DNA of 64,000 bases from Lachnospira sp. (GTDB taxonomy: Bacteria; Bacillota; Clostridia; Lachnospirales; Lachnospiraceae): NCBI GenBank assembly GCA_017621205.1, contig JAGATQ010000016.1, positions 1-64,000 of the forward strand. Direction: 5' to 3'. Position numbers and translations under genes: made by a program. How positions within the stretch are numbered: position 1 is the stretch's first letter; each line of letters opens with the position of its first letter. This document shows positions 35,337-45,995 of this stretch, in pieces. Under the pieces are notes generated by a model. That model saw only the letters and a program-made list of their open reading frames with translations. It searched no databases and had not been told where the DNA came from.

Positions 35337-36158
35337 CTATGCACTACGCATCTCCATATTGGCATGTAATATCACATCATATTCCTGTTTATGGGAAAAT
35401 ACCTGCTCATCCACTGCCAGCAAAACATTGTGATAACAGCTTTTTTCTTCCTTCCCCTTCCAAATTACCATCTCTCTACAGCGATATGCCTTAAGCATTC
35501 CATGCTCATTGCCCAAAGAATAATACGGTACAAGCACCTGTTTTCCCAATATGCCAGACAATCTCTGTCTTAAGGACTCCGATACAATCACCACCATAGA
35601 ACCCATATAGGGGTCCATCAAATGATTGCCGGAATCATAAAAGCCCTTTACCGTAACTCGTTGCTTACCAGTAGAAAAGCTTACATCATATAGTGTTTTT
35701 TCTGCCTTTATCTCCAAAAGAACATTCTGTTGTAAAAATAAAAACATTCCATAGCCTGCACTCCCTCCTAAAAACAGATATAAGCTATTTTTTATTCCCA
35801 ATGTTCCGGTTAGCCACATCACCAGACCACCCATACAAAGAGAAACAATAAATAATAGTAAAAGCTTCTGAAAAAGCCTTTTTACATGTACCGTACCAAA
35901 TGCAATCATCAGGGCAGCACACAAGGTTGCCAGTGGGATTATCAGATTACTGAGCAGAACGTGCAGTGCCTTAAAGCCTAGCAAATGAAATTTTATGTAA
36001 CAGTACATCCAAAGTACATTCATTCCTGCGGCAAATGAAGAAGACAACAATATTCTGCTAACCCGGACATCCCAATGGCACAGTCGGCTTGTAATATGAA
36101 ATAAAAAAAAGTCAAAGCACCATACGAGCAAAAAAAGAATATCCGGATACCATATCAT
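35337..36158 (-). CDS. spoIIGA: Sigma-E processing protease SpoIIGA
   Basis: A membrane aspartic protease that cleaves pro-sigma-E. Of 273 residues, five predicted transmembrane helices fill the first ~150. The C-terminal protease domain has the D-S-G motif FYDSGNHLMDP near residue 185. Its place just before sigE is diagnostic, because the sequence of this family is poorly conserved. Confidence 0.9.
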   Translation of the reverse strand: MIWYPDILFLLVWCFDFFLFHITSRLCHWDVRVSRILLSSSFAAGMNVLWMYCYIKFHLLGFKALHVLLSNLIIPLATLCAALMIAFGTVHVKRLFQKLLLLFIVSLCMGGLVMWLTGTLGIKNSLYLFLGGSAGYGMFLFLQQNVLLEIKAEKTLYDVSFSTGKQRVTVKGFYDSGNHLMDPYMGSMVVIVSESLRQRLSGILGKQVLVPYYSLGNEHGMLKAYRCREMVIWKGKEEKSCYHNVLLAVDEQVFSHKQEYDVILHANMEMRSA

Positions 36159-36234
36159 TTTTCATCCCTCCTGATTTAGAATAACAGATATGTCGTGCAA
36201 AGATTGTAGAAAAACGCCCTTACAACATAAAAAA

Positions 36235-36259
36235 ACACAGTGTTATTGAAACACTGTGT
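36235..36259 (-). terminator. Terminator after ftsZ
   Basis: On the minus strand ACACAGTGTT-TCAAT-AACACTGTGT followed by TTTTTTTAT, about 70 bases after the ftsZ stop. It separates the dcw operon from spoIIGA. Confidence 0.88.
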
Positions 36260-36327
36260 CGATTTATTATAGTATTTTGTTATAACGCAATAATACAGCC
36301 TAAAAAACAATATAATGTATCTTATAC

Positions 36328-37533
36328 CTACTTTCTGGTCAAAAGAAAATCTGGAATCTTGATACCACTATTCTTTGGCTCTGCCTGAGGAGTAACAAAA
36401 GTCTGCTGCTGTGTTGGCTTCATCTCTGGAAGAGGCTGTTGAACCGGCTGCTGCTGAACCGGCTGTGGTGCCGCTGCTGCAGGTGCCGCCATCTGTGCAG
36501 CCTGTACCTGCGCCTGAGCAGAATATGTATTCTTCACATAATCATCCAGCATACTGCTCTTTTTCTTGGGCTGCTGCGGCTCTTCTAATCCTGTCGCCAC
36601 GATTGTTATGCTAAGCTCGTCATCCATCTCTTCGCCACTATCCACTGTACCAAAGATAATGTTCGTATCCGGTCCGGTTACATCTTTCAAACACTCGATT
36701 GCTTCACCAACCTCAATGATACCAACATCACCAGAGAAGTTCACCAGAACATCCGATGCTCCCGCAACGTTCGTCTCAAGCAACGGACTCTGCATCGCCA
36801 TCTGCATCGCCTCCATCGCCTTCTCCTCACCACTGCTCTTACCAAGACCGATATGGGCAATGCCCTTGTCCTTCATAACCGTCTCAACATCGGCAAAGTC
36901 GGCATTAATCGTACCCGTACAGATAATCAAATCAGTAATGCCCTGCACACCCTGCTGTAATACACCATCCGCAGTCTTAAATGCTTCATCAAGTTTCGTC
37001 TTCTTAGAGCAGATAGAAAGTAACTTATCATTGGGAATCACAATTAATGTATCAACATGCTCTCTCATCTTGGCAAGTCCTGCAATCGCATTGTTCATCC
37101 TCGGCTTACCCTCAAAGGAGAAAGGTTTTGTTACCACACCTACTGTCAGAATACCCATATCCTTGGCAATCTGTGCAACGACTGGTGCTGCACCGGTTCC
37201 GGTACCACCACCCATACCACAGGTAACAAACACCATCTGGGCATCCTTGATGATATCAGCGATTTCTTCCTTATTCTCTTCAATGGCACTGGCACCAATC
37301 TCTGGCTTCGCTCCTGCACCAAGTCCCTTGGTGAGCTTCTCACCAATCTGAACCTTGGTCTCAGCCTTACAACCCTGTAATGCCTGCTTGTCCGTATTAA
37401 TACCAACTAAGTGAACACCGTTAATCTGCTCATCTGCCATACGGTTAATGGCATTATTACCGGCACCACCCACACCAATTACATAAATCTTGGCAATCGG
37501 CTGGTTATCATCATTATACTTTATCTCAAACAA
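36328..37533 (-). CDS. ftsZ: Cell division protein FtsZ
   Basis: The tubulin-like GTPase that forms the Z-ring. The 401-residue protein has an N-terminal GTPase domain with the tubulin signature [11 protein letters not shown] (about 108-118) and the start [18 protein letters not shown] Gln/Pro/Ala-rich linker (about 330-385) is followed by the conserved tail [11 protein letters not shown] that binds FtsA/SepF-type partners. It is the last gene of the division cluster. Confidence 0.98.
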   Translation of the reverse strand: MFEIKYNDDNQPIAKIYVIGVGGAGNNAINRMADEQINGVHLVGINTDKQALQGCKAETKVQIGEKLTKGLGAGAKPEIGASAIEENKEEIADIIKDAQMVFVTCGMGGGTGTGAAPVVAQIAKDMGILTVGVVTKPFSFEGKPRMNNAIAGLAKMREHVDTLIVIPNDKLLSICSKKTKLDEAFKTADGVLQQGVQGITDLIICTGTINADFADVETVMKDKGIAHIGLGKSSGEEKAMEAMQMAMQSPLLETNVAGASDVLVNFSGDVGIIEVGEAIECLKDVTGPDTNIIFGTVDSGEEMDDELSITIVATGLEEPQQPKKKSSMLDDYVKNTYSAQAQVQAAQMAAPAAAAPQPVQQQPVQQPLPEMKPTQQQTFVTPQAEPKNSGIKIPDFLLTRK

Positions 37534-37639
37534 GGTTACTTCCTCCTTCTACACTCATACTATTATGATACACTCTTTACTATAATAGTATCTTTTGGAA
37601 AAATAATCAACCCTAATTGTCAAATTCTTTTACTCTCCC

Positions 37640-38389
37640 TTATTTTTTAGGAGTAAATGTGGCATTTCCCGAATTCACACTGAAATTTTCCATGTGCAAT
37701 GTTCCCTTAAGTCCGCTAGCTTCCTTCAGCATATTGGGCAGCTCTGCCATCTTCTCATCGACCGTCGAGGGATTGCCCAGAGCAATCTCTATTTTCTTAT
37801 GATATAAAAATACTTCTCCGTTGGCAAATTTTACCGATTTTATTACCAAATCGTACTTACGGATGAGCTGAGTAATATTCAATATCTGATTTACCGTTTT
37901 TTTGTCCTTAAACGGAAGCTTTTCGTTCACTACAACACTATCAAATTCCAAACCGTTAATGAGCGGAACATCATCAAAGCGTTTCGTGCTGCTCTCCAAT
38001 ACAATACCATCTTTATCGAAATACATGTACTCCTCCATATTCTCAATACAGCCAGCCATGGTCTTCTCGTAGATGGACACCGCAATGGCATGCCGGTCCA
38101 CAAAATCCACGTCTAAGCTCTCCACGAAAGGAATGTCCTTAGGAGGACGCAGCTTGCATTTAAGCATATACAATATGCTGTTATCTATGTACCCCGCCTT
38201 TTTAAGCTCCAAAAGCATCTCTTCATCTGTGTAATGCTCATTGCCGGAAAATTCAATACGGTTAATCTTAAATTGTGTCAGAAGCACTCCCAGCAATATC
38301 GCAATCACCAGCATCACTACCGCAACAATATAACCAGTTTTTTTCTTCCTTTTGGACGATTCAATGACGACAAAATCATTTCGTTCCAT
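37640..38389 (-). CDS. ftsQ: Cell division protein FtsQ/DivIB
   Basis: About 249 residues: a basic cytoplasmic N-terminus (SKRKKK), one helix (about 17-38) and an extracytoplasmic POTRA domain starting INRIEFSGNEHYTDEEML. It scaffolds the divisome with FtsL and DivIC. The start is ATG 38389, which overlaps the ftsW stop region by 2-3 bases, with AGGGAGGAAT upstream. The longer frame runs inside ftsW. Confidence 0.9.
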   Translation of the reverse strand: MERNDFVVIESSKRKKKTGYIVAVVMLVIAILLGVLLTQFKINRIEFSGNEHYTDEEMLLELKKAGYIDNSILYMLKCKLRPPKDIPFVESLDVDFVDRHAIAVSIYEKTMAGCIENMEEYMYFDKDGIVLESSTKRFDDVPLINGLEFDSVVVNEKLPFKDKKTVNQILNITQLIRKYDLVIKSVKFANGEVFLYHKKIEIALGNPSTVDEKMAELPNMLKEASGLKGTLHMENFSVNSGNATFTPKK

Positions 38390-38390
38390 T

Positions 38391-39530
38391 TTATTCCTCC
38401 CTTTGCATGGTTCGTGCAACCGACATGACCACGCCCATCTCACAAAGTAAAAATGCAATTGATGTTCCACCATAGGATATAAACGGCAACGGAACACCTG
38501 TATTCGGTATGGTATTGGTTACAACCGCAATATTAACAAATACCTGTATTCCAATATGTGCCATGGCCCCAATGACAATCAATGCTCCATATAAATCCTG
38601 TACTCTAAGTACTACCCGGTATAACCGAATCAGTAATAGAAGATATAGTACAATAACACCAATTGCTCCCACAAAACCCAGTTCCTCACATATAATAGAG
38701 AAAATCATATCATTGTGTGCCTCCGGCACAAACCCAAGCTTTTGCAAGCTCTGTCCCAAGCCCTTACCTAGTAATCCACCAGAGCCTATCGCATACAAGG
38801 ATTGTACCGTCTGATATCCATCCTCATTGGCAAATGGGTCAAGCCAGATTTCAAAACGTCCTCCACGGTATTCCTTACCGCCCAGATTATAAAATACGAA
38901 CAACATTCCTAATGCCGCCAACGCCAGTATAATCAGTGGTTTTTTCTTTGGTGCAGATACATATAACATAATGGCAGCAATCGCTACTAAAATAATCGCT
39001 GTACTTAAATTCTCTATACCAACCAGAATAATCGGTATTGCCATTAGAATAGAAGCAGTGATCATATATTTGAGCTTGGCAATCTTGTTAATATTCACTG
39101 TTAACAGCTTGGCATAAGATAATATTAGTGCAAGCTTGGCGACCTCCGATGGCTGAATACTGAAGGGACCAATATATAACCATCTCTTAGCACCATTTAC
39201 AACCCTTCCGAATAACAACACATACGCCAGCATTAGATTCACAACAATAAATAAAAGCCAGCTATATTTCCACCAGACATGGTAATCCCTGCCTGACAGC
39301 CAAAGCATTGCAACAAATCCGACTGCAGCAAACATGCCCTGACGGATAACCCAATATGCCGGGTTATCATATTTGGTGCTTGCTGTATAGTAGCTGGTGC
39401 TATATATCATAACCAAACCAAAGACAATTAAAATCATAATGACAATTAGAAGGGTGTAATCGAATCTTCCCTTAGTCTTTTTACGTTTGCGGGAAGTTTT
39501 CTTCTGCTCGGTTTTTACCGCTTCTTCCAT
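38391..39530 (-). CDS. ftsW: SEDS glycosyltransferase FtsW
   Basis: Peptidoglycan polymerase of the division septum: 379 residues, ten predicted helices and SEDS motifs including WLYIGPFSIQPSEVAKLALI (about 130-149) and the C-terminal NTGVPLPFISYGGTS. It works with the class B PBPs of the same cluster. It lies 46 bases after murD. Confidence 0.95.
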   Translation of the reverse strand: MEEAVKTEQKKTSRKRKKTKGRFDYTLLIVIMILIVFGLVMIYSTSYYTASTKYDNPAYWVIRQGMFAAVGFVAMLWLSGRDYHVWWKYSWLLFIVVNLMLAYVLLFGRVVNGAKRWLYIGPFSIQPSEVAKLALILSYAKLLTVNINKIAKLKYMITASILMAIPIILVGIENLSTAIILVAIAAIMLYVSAPKKKPLIILALAALGMLFVFYNLGGKEYRGGRFEIWLDPFANEDGYQTVQSLYAIGSGGLLGKGLGQSLQKLGFVPEAHNDMIFSIICEELGFVGAIGVIVLYLLLLIRLYRVVLRVQDLYGALIVIGAMAHIGIQVFVNIAVVTNTIPNTGVPLPFISYGGTSIAFLLCEMGVVMSVARTMQREE

Positions 39531-39576
39531 TCTTCAAACACTCCTTTAATTCTTTCTTAGCCATTCTATACTACCA

Positions 39577-40932
39577 CTACAACGCCTTGACATATTCTTT
39601 AAATAGATTGCCCCTCTGTTCATAGCTGTCAAACATATCCCAGCTTGCACATGCCGGTGATAAAAGCACCGCATCTCCCGGCTCTGCCTTTACCGCACAT
39701 ATGTTTACTGCCTCCTGTAAATCTGACACCATTATAATATCAGAAAAGCCCTGTGCAACCGCTGCATTTCTAATCTTCTCGGCAGTTTCACCAAATAATA
39801 CCAGATATTTTACCTTGCCATCAAAACAAGCAACCCAATCGTCGAAAGGTACTTTTTTATCATAGCCGCCACCAATCAGCAGTGTCGGCTTTACCATCGC
39901 CTGAATCCCCTTAATTGCAGCATCCGGATTCGTCCCTTTTGAATCGTTATAATAATCTACGCCATCCACGGTATCCACATATTCAATCCGGTGTTCTACA
40001 CCCATAAACTGCGTTACTACATTATGTATCACCTCTGCCGGAACCCCCATAAAATAAGAAATTGCCGCTGCTGCCAGCACATTTTCCACATTATGTACCC
40101 CAAGAAGCTTAAGTTCTGACAGCTTACAAAAAGTCAGCTCTGTATTTCCCTTTTTTCTTAAAACCATAGCATCCTTTTCTACGCACACACCATCATCAAG
40201 CAGTTCACGCCGGCTAAAATAAACTACCCTTGCCCGCACATTATCTGCCATGGCTCTTGTAATATCGTCATCGTAATTAAGCACGATTACCTCATCTGCA
40301 CTCTGGTTACTGGCAATCTCAAGCTTTGTCTGTGCATACATCTCCATCGTGTGGTGACGGTCCAGATGATCTGGTGTCACATTCAGCACTGCGCTAACTG
40401 TCGGTTCAAAATCAACAATGCTTTCCAACTGAAAGCTGCTAATCTCTGCAACGGTTACCGTATCGTCCGTCATCAGCTGAGAAGCTTTTGTATAGGGTGT
40501 CCCGATATTGCCAACCACAAATACACTGTCATAATATGCCTTCATAATCTCTCCGACCAAGGTCGTAGTTGTCGTCTTGCCATTCGTACCGGTAATCGCC
40601 GCCAGTCGCCCTTTACCAAATTGATAGGCAAGTTCCACCTCACTCCAGATTGGAATATTGTTGTTTCTAAAAAGTGCAGTAAAGGGAGCTTCAATAGAAA
40701 TACCCGGACTCATCACCAGCAGTACCACTTGCTGAAGCTGCTCTTCCTTAGGCGTACCAATCATAATAGAGGCATTGTCAGAGGCTAACTCATCCATCAC
40801 CCGTTGCTTATCACAGCTTTCATTCTGGTCAAATAGAATAACTTTAGCTCCTAATCCCAATAACAGCTTTGCCGCTGCAATCCCGCTTTTTCCGGCTCCG
40901 GCAACCATTACCTCTTTTCCTTTTACATTCAT
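39577..40932 (-). CDS. murD: UDP-N-acetylmuramoylalanine--D-glutamate ligase
   Basis: Adds D-Glu to UDP-MurNAc-L-Ala. About 451 residues, with an N-terminal Rossmann-type domain (MVAGAGKSGIAAAKLL), ATP-binding AITGTNGKTTTTTLVGE near residue 110 and the C-terminal Mur ligase domain with DSKGTNPDA near 315. The start is ATG 40932 because GGAGG lies 8 bases upstream; the TTG at 40947 overlaps that site. Confidence 0.96.
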   Translation of the reverse strand: MNVKGKEVMVAGAGKSGIAAAKLLLGLGAKVILFDQNESCDKQRVMDELASDNASIMIGTPKEEQLQQVVLLVMSPGISIEAPFTALFRNNNIPIWSEVELAYQFGKGRLAAITGTNGKTTTTTLVGEIMKAYYDSVFVVGNIGTPYTKASQLMTDDTVTVAEISSFQLESIVDFEPTVSAVLNVTPDHLDRHHTMEMYAQTKLEIASNQSADEVIVLNYDDDITRAMADNVRARVVYFSRRELLDDGVCVEKDAMVLRKKGNTELTFCKLSELKLLGVHNVENVLAAAAISYFMGVPAEVIHNVVTQFMGVEHRIEYVDTVDGVDYYNDSKGTNPDAAIKGIQAMVKPTLLIGGGYDKKVPFDDWVACFDGKVKYLVLFGETAEKIRNAAVAQGFSDIIMVSDLQEAVNICAVKAEPGDAVLLSPACASWDMFDSYEQRGNLFKEYVKAL

Positions 40933-40982
40933 CTCACGTTCCTCCAACTCTATATTTTATAATATCGCTAATCTCCTAATTC

Positions 40983-41939
40983 CTACATAGCCAAAAGTCC
41001 AATCAGGCACAACACTGCCGTCACAATAGAAAAGATTGCCACCACCTTTGTCTCCGGCCATCCACTTAATTCAAAATGATGATGCATTGGTGCCATCTTA
41101 AACACCCGCTTTCCCGTCATTTTAAATACCATTACCTGAATCATCACGGACAGTACCTCAATTACATAAATAAATGCGACAATGGGAATGAATAGCGGAA
41201 GCTTTAGCATATATGCTGTTGCTGCCACAAAACCTCCCAATGCAAGAGAGCCTGTATCTCCCATAAACACTCTCGCCGGATAAACATTATAAACCAAAAA
41301 GCCCAGCAGTGCCCCTACAACTGCACAGGTCATCGGCTCCACACCAGATTGCAGTGCAATAGCAGCCACCGTAAAGTAAGTTGCAATCAGCATGGTAACG
41401 CTGGAGGCAAGACCATCCAGCCCATCCGTGAAATTCGCCCCGTTTACCGTACCTAGTACAATAAATAACAGTGCCGGAATATACCACGGCCCCAAATCCA
41501 GATAAAGTCCATCCGTAAAAGGAATCAACATCGTTAAATCATCTACATACCGGGTCATATAATAGGCAAATATTAATGTGACTATAACCTGAAACAGCAT
41601 CTTCTGCCACGCTCTTAATCCCATAGAACGCTTCATGACAACCTTAATATAGTCATCCAGAAACCCAATCAGACCAAAACCCAGCGTAACAAACAAAATC
41701 GGAGCCAGTGCAGGATAATCCTTCATATAAAACACGGATACCAACACAATACTGGCAAGAATAATCAGTCCACCCATGGTTGGTGTTCCCGACTTTTTGA
41801 GATGAGATTCCGGCCCCTCCTCTCTGACAAACTGACCAAATTTCAATTTTTTTAAAAACGGAATGACAATGGGACACAGCAATACACTGACAAAGAATGC
41901 AATCACCACCGGCATCAATGTTTCATATTGAATATTCAT
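40983..41939 (-). CDS. mraY: Phospho-N-acetylmuramoyl-pentapeptide transferase
   Basis: Makes lipid I on the inner membrane face. About 318 residues, ten predicted helices. The motifs are ESHLKKSGTPTMGG (about 40-53), GFLDDYIKV (about 92-100, the catalytic DD), NFTDGLDGLA and MAPMHHHFE near the end. The start at 41939 has AGAGGGAAG upstream. It lies between the second PBP gene and murD. Confidence 0.97.
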   Translation of the reverse strand: MNIQYETLMPVVIAFFVSVLLCPIVIPFLKKLKFGQFVREEGPESHLKKSGTPTMGGLIILASIVLVSVFYMKDYPALAPILFVTLGFGLIGFLDDYIKVVMKRSMGLRAWQKMLFQVIVTLIFAYYMTRYVDDLTMLIPFTDGLYLDLGPWYIPALLFIVLGTVNGANFTDGLDGLASSVTMLIATYFTVAAIALQSGVEPMTCAVVGALLGFLVYNVYPARVFMGDTGSLALGGFVAATAYMLKLPLFIPIVAFIYVIEVLSVMIQVMVFKMTGKRVFKMAPMHHHFELSGWPETKVVAIFSIVTAVLCLIGLLAM

Positions 41940-42059
41940 ATACTTCCCTCTATTTCGGAATAAGCAGGTAGTAATACCATTACTTGTTTCCATAAATTAT
42001 TTTATACTCTCTCGTAGTATAATGCTTTTGCTTCTTTTTAGCAAGTATTGCATATTCAT

Positions 42060-43835
42060 CTAATCCGTGATGATGATATTGGTTTCTTTTGTTTCCTCCT
42101 CTTCCGGCCTCGTTTTCTCTACATTCAGATAGGGCAGAATATTATGAAAAATATCTCCTACCACCGGAGCTGCAATGGTTCCCCCATAGTATATGCCCTC
42201 TGGCTCATTGATGAGCAGTAGTACCATTACGGACGGGTTATCTGTAGGAGCAAACCCAAGGAAAGAGGATATATATCTTGCATTTCCTCGCGGAAGCTTC
42301 TCACTGGTCGCTGTTTTTCCGCCTATGGCGTAACCAGAAAGCTTGGCATTTTTTCCTGAGCCTTCAGATACTACTGCCTCCAAAAGCTCCCGCATCGTCT
42401 GGGAAGTCTCTGCACTAACCGCACCAGACTTTGTCGGGTAGGTAAGCTTACGCACCTCCTTCGTTTCACTGTCCTCCACTGCCACCCCAAAATGTGGGGT
42501 AATTAATGTCCCGCCATTCACCACTGCCGATACGGCACGGATTAATTGAAAAGGCGTAATCTGAAAGGACTGCCCAAAGGACATTGTCGCAAGCTCGACC
42601 GCTTTTACATTTTCCAGCTTATGCATAATAGAGGATGCTTCGCCGGGAACATCAATCCCTGTTTTTTCAAACAAACCGAGCCTTTTATAATATTTGTACA
42701 TATTTTTTGCTCCAACCCGCTCTCCTACTTCCATAAATACCGGGTTACACGAATTCATAACACCCTCCTTGAAGGTTTCTGCTCCATGGCCTCCCGCTTT
42801 ATGACAGCGGATTCTTCTGTCCTCCACGATTTTATAACCTGGGCAGAAAAAACTATCGGTTACCTTTACCACATGCTCCTCTAACGCTGCTGTCGCAGTC
42901 ACAACTTTAAAGGTAGAGCCCGGCTCATAGGTGTCATTTACCACCTCGTTACGCCACATCTGGTTGCACAAGTTCTGTTTTTCTTCTGCCGAAAGCCCCT
43001 CCGTCTTTACATCCTCCCCTAAGGTAAATGGCTCATTCAAGTTGTATTCCGGTACATTCACACAAGCATAGATTTCCCCATTTTGAGGATTACATACAAT
43101 GACTGAAACAGATTTCGCATTTTTTTCCTTTTTTACCTTATAGGCAGCCTGTTCTGCATAGGTCTGAATATTGTAATCCAGCGAGGTAATGAGATTATCC
43201 CCTGCAATTGCCTCCTGCCTGCTCTCTGCACTGTGCTCTACTCTTTTTCCCCCGGCATCCGTTAGTGTCAGAATATAACCCGGAGTTCCCATCAGCACAT
43301 CCTCATACTGTACCTCCAAGCCTACAATTCCCTGATTATCGCCTCCGGTAAAGCCAAGCACCTTTGACGCCAGTGAATCAAATGGATAAGTACGCTTATA
43401 ATCCTCGTCAATCATAACACCTGCCAAATGATAGGCACGAATTTTCTCTGCCAGCTCCTTATCCACATTACTCTTTATCTTTTCCCTAGAGGAAACCTTC
43501 TCTACTTTTTTTCTCACTGCCTCTTTATCCATTTCAAGATAGGAGGATAGTACTTCAATTACCTTTGCTTCATCCTTTAGCTGACTGTGAATAACAGAGA
43601 TTGTGCAGACGGAACGGTTATTGGCAAGCACCACACCGTTTCTGTCATAGATTAATCCGCGGGGAGCTTTAATCTCCCTCTGCCTCTCATGCAGCTCCTT
43701 TGCCATCCTCTCATATTCTGAGGATTGAAATACCATAATGTAAAACAATCTTCCAATCAGAAAACCTGCAACGAGTAGTAATATAATGATATAAAGCGTC
43801 GTATGCCTTCTCTGATATAAATAATAGCCATTCAT
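42060..43835 (-). CDS. Class B penicillin-binding protein (FtsI/SpoVD type) with altered KTG box
   Basis: A 591-residue transpeptidase. It has an N-terminal helix (about 15-35), a dimerisation domain starting APRGLIYDRNG, and a transpeptidase domain with SxxK as GSTFK (~305) and SxN as SCN (~360). The third box reads GGKTATSEK (~510), where the usual KTG is KTA. It is the second of two tandem class B PBPs and is closer in length to SpoVD without a PASTA domain. The duplicated arrangement suggests one vegetative and one specialised (sporulation) enzyme; which is which cannot be decided here. Confidence 0.92.
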   Translation of the reverse strand: MNGYYLYQRRHTTLYIIILLLVAGFLIGRLFYIMVFQSSEYERMAKELHERQREIKAPRGLIYDRNGVVLANNRSVCTISVIHSQLKDEAKVIEVLSSYLEMDKEAVRKKVEKVSSREKIKSNVDKELAEKIRAYHLAGVMIDEDYKRTYPFDSLASKVLGFTGGDNQGIVGLEVQYEDVLMGTPGYILTLTDAGGKRVEHSAESRQEAIAGDNLITSLDYNIQTYAEQAAYKVKKEKNAKSVSVIVCNPQNGEIYACVNVPEYNLNEPFTLGEDVKTEGLSAEEKQNLCNQMWRNEVVNDTYEPGSTFKVVTATAALEEHVVKVTDSFFCPGYKIVEDRRIRCHKAGGHGAETFKEGVMNSCNPVFMEVGERVGAKNMYKYYKRLGLFEKTGIDVPGEASSIMHKLENVKAVELATMSFGQSFQITPFQLIRAVSAVVNGGTLITPHFGVAVEDSETKEVRKLTYPTKSGAVSAETSQTMRELLEAVVSEGSGKNAKLSGYAIGGKTATSEKLPRGNARYISSFLGFAPTDNPSVMVLLLINEPEGIYYGGTIAAPVVGDIFHNILPYLNVEKTRPEEEETKETNIIITD

Positions 43836-43892
43836 AACCGAAACAACCAGTCTTTTTTAACATCATATTATGGAACTGGTTCAGTTATGTCT

Positions 43893-45986
43893 CTATTGTA
43901 CTGGTACCTCTGTAGTCACCTGCTGCTGTGTCGTAGCAATATCCTGTGCCGTAGTACCGTTCTGCCCGCCAGAAGCATCCTCTGTTGTTGCCCCCTCTTG
44001 TGTCGTAGCACCTTCCTGTGTCGTAGAGATATCATCATTGTTCAGATATTTTTCAGCATTGGAATGTGCATTAATTCTCTTACCACTCTCATTGACGTTA
44101 ATGGTATCCTTATTCTGCTCTTCCTTAGAAACCTCCTTCTGCTCAATACCAAGATAGGGAAGAAGCTGTTTCATAATATTTTGTACAATATGCACAGCAT
44201 AGCTTGTCTGGTCCTGTGGCGTTAAATTAATTTCATCCACCGTGACATAGACAACTACCTGTGGAGTATCATATGGTGCAAATCCGATAAAGGATAACAG
44301 ATACTTACCATTGTCTCGTGGAAGCTTCTCTGCTGTCCCCGTCTTACCTCCAATATCATACCCCGGAATCTGGCAGCCGGTTCCTGTACCTTCCTCTACT
44401 ACGGTTTTTAAATATTTCTTAATTAACTTTGAAGTACTTTTGGATATGGTCTTTTTTACCAGTTTCTTGTCAATGGTTTGTACTGTTCCTCCCTGCTGGT
44501 TACGAATTTCTTTAACCACATGAGGCTCATAATAATTCCCCCCATTAATCAGAGAGCAGAATCCACTACAAAGCTGTATCATAGAACAGTTAAAGCCCTG
44601 TCCAAAGGAGTTGGTTGCAAGGTCCGTCGGTCCGATATTATCTGGAGAATAAATTAAGCTCTCTGCGGAAGCTTCTCCAGGCAAGTCTATATTAGTATAT
44701 TGTCCAAACCCGAAGATGCTCTGATACTTGGTAAATAAATCCGCCCCCATCTTCGCATTGATATGCATCATCGTAACGTTACAGGATTTCGCAATGGCAG
44801 TTTCAATATCAATCTGTCCATCCGTATTATGACATTTAATATCATGATCCCCAACCTTCAAAATACCATTACAGTAAAAGGTGTCCCCATCCTTGACAAT
44901 CCCTTCCTCCAATGCGGCACACATAGTAAAGGGTTTAAAGGTGGAACCCGGCTCATAGGTATCACTGATGGTATAATTACGCCATATCTCATTATATGCC
45001 TCTATCTCTTCTTTATCCGACATTTCATAAAGCTCCTGCTCAGAATAATAATTTAATAAATTCTGCTCATCCTGTGGCTGGTTCAAATCGTAGGTTTTGG
45101 AATTCGACATTGCCAAGACCTCACCATTGTTCGGATTCATCACCAGTGCCGAAACATTCTTAGCACCAACAGCACTCATAAAGGTAGCAATCTCCTTATC
45201 TACAATACTCTGGGCATTCAAATCAACGGTAGATACAACCGTATTGCCATCGGTAGCATTACGCACCTCGGTCTCTACTGCTCCATCACTGTTCATATAG
45301 CTGTATTTCCTACCCTCATTGCCATTCAGCACCTCGTTATACTGTTGTTCAATACCCCAGTTGCCCACATTGCCACTGCTGGTATATCCAATCAAATGAC
45401 ACGCCACCGTATGGTTCGGATAGGTTCTTGTATAGTTCTCTTCCAGATTAACACCAATCACACATTTACCCTCATCTGTCTTCACATAGTCCATGTAAGC
45501 AGATACCTTCTCATAGGATAAATCCTTGAACGCAACATAGTAATAGGAATCCGATTTCTCCTGCAAAATACGTTCAATTTCTCCCTTGGGAAAATCAAAA
45601 TACTGGTACAGTGCATTGACTGTAATATCATGATAGGTAATTTCATCCTTTCTTCCAGCATTTCTCTTATATTTTTTACACTCCAGAATATTCTTCGGTT
45701 CCAGAATCAAATTATAAATCTTCGTGCTGGTTGCCAGATAGGAACCCTTGCAATCCAAGATATCTCCCCGACGGTAGTTCAACACAGTACTGTTATATTT
45801 TTGCTGCGACAAAACTTTTTTTTGGTATTTGTCTGTATCCTTTATCTGATAGCTGACAAGATTATATATGACAGCCCCAAAGCCTGCCATTATCACAACA
45901 ACGACAAAAAACAGACGTGCAAACATCTGTTTTCTGACTCTTGGTAATGGTCTATTTATTTTAAAACTTATCCGGGATTTTCTCAT
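43893..45986 (-). CDS. Class B penicillin-binding protein (FtsI/PBP2B type)
   Basis: A 697-residue septal transpeptidase with one N-terminal helix (about 21-42), a dimerisation domain, and a transpeptidase domain carrying GSTFK (~348), SCN (~400) and GGKTGTAEK (~555). After the catalytic domain comes a ~60-residue extracytoplasmic tail rich in Thr, Gln, Glu and Ala with a perfect TTQEGA doublet, an unusual low-complexity addition. It follows the ftsL-like gene by 9 bases. Confidence 0.93.
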   Translation of the reverse strand: MRKSRISFKINRPLPRVRKQMFARLFFVVVVIMAGFGAVIYNLVSYQIKDTDKYQKKVLSQQKYNSTVLNYRRGDILDCKGSYLATSTKIYNLILEPKNILECKKYKRNAGRKDEITYHDITVNALYQYFDFPKGEIERILQEKSDSYYYVAFKDLSYEKVSAYMDYVKTDEGKCVIGVNLEENYTRTYPNHTVACHLIGYTSSGNVGNWGIEQQYNEVLNGNEGRKYSYMNSDGAVETEVRNATDGNTVVSTVDLNAQSIVDKEIATFMSAVGAKNVSALVMNPNNGEVLAMSNSKTYDLNQPQDEQNLLNYYSEQELYEMSDKEEIEAYNEIWRNYTISDTYEPGSTFKPFTMCAALEEGIVKDGDTFYCNGILKVGDHDIKCHNTDGQIDIETAIAKSCNVTMMHINAKMGADLFTKYQSIFGFGQYTNIDLPGEASAESLIYSPDNIGPTDLATNSFGQGFNCSMIQLCSGFCSLINGGNYYEPHVVKEIRNQQGGTVQTIDKKLVKKTISKSTSKLIKKYLKTVVEEGTGTGCQIPGYDIGGKTGTAEKLPRDNGKYLLSFIGFAPYDTPQVVVYVTVDEINLTPQDQTSYAVHIVQNIMKQLLPYLGIEQKEVSKEEQNKDTINVNESGKRINAHSNAEKYLNNDDISTTQEGATTQEGATTEDASGGQNGTTAQDIATTQQQVTTEVPVQ

Positions 45987-45995
45987 ACAAATCTC

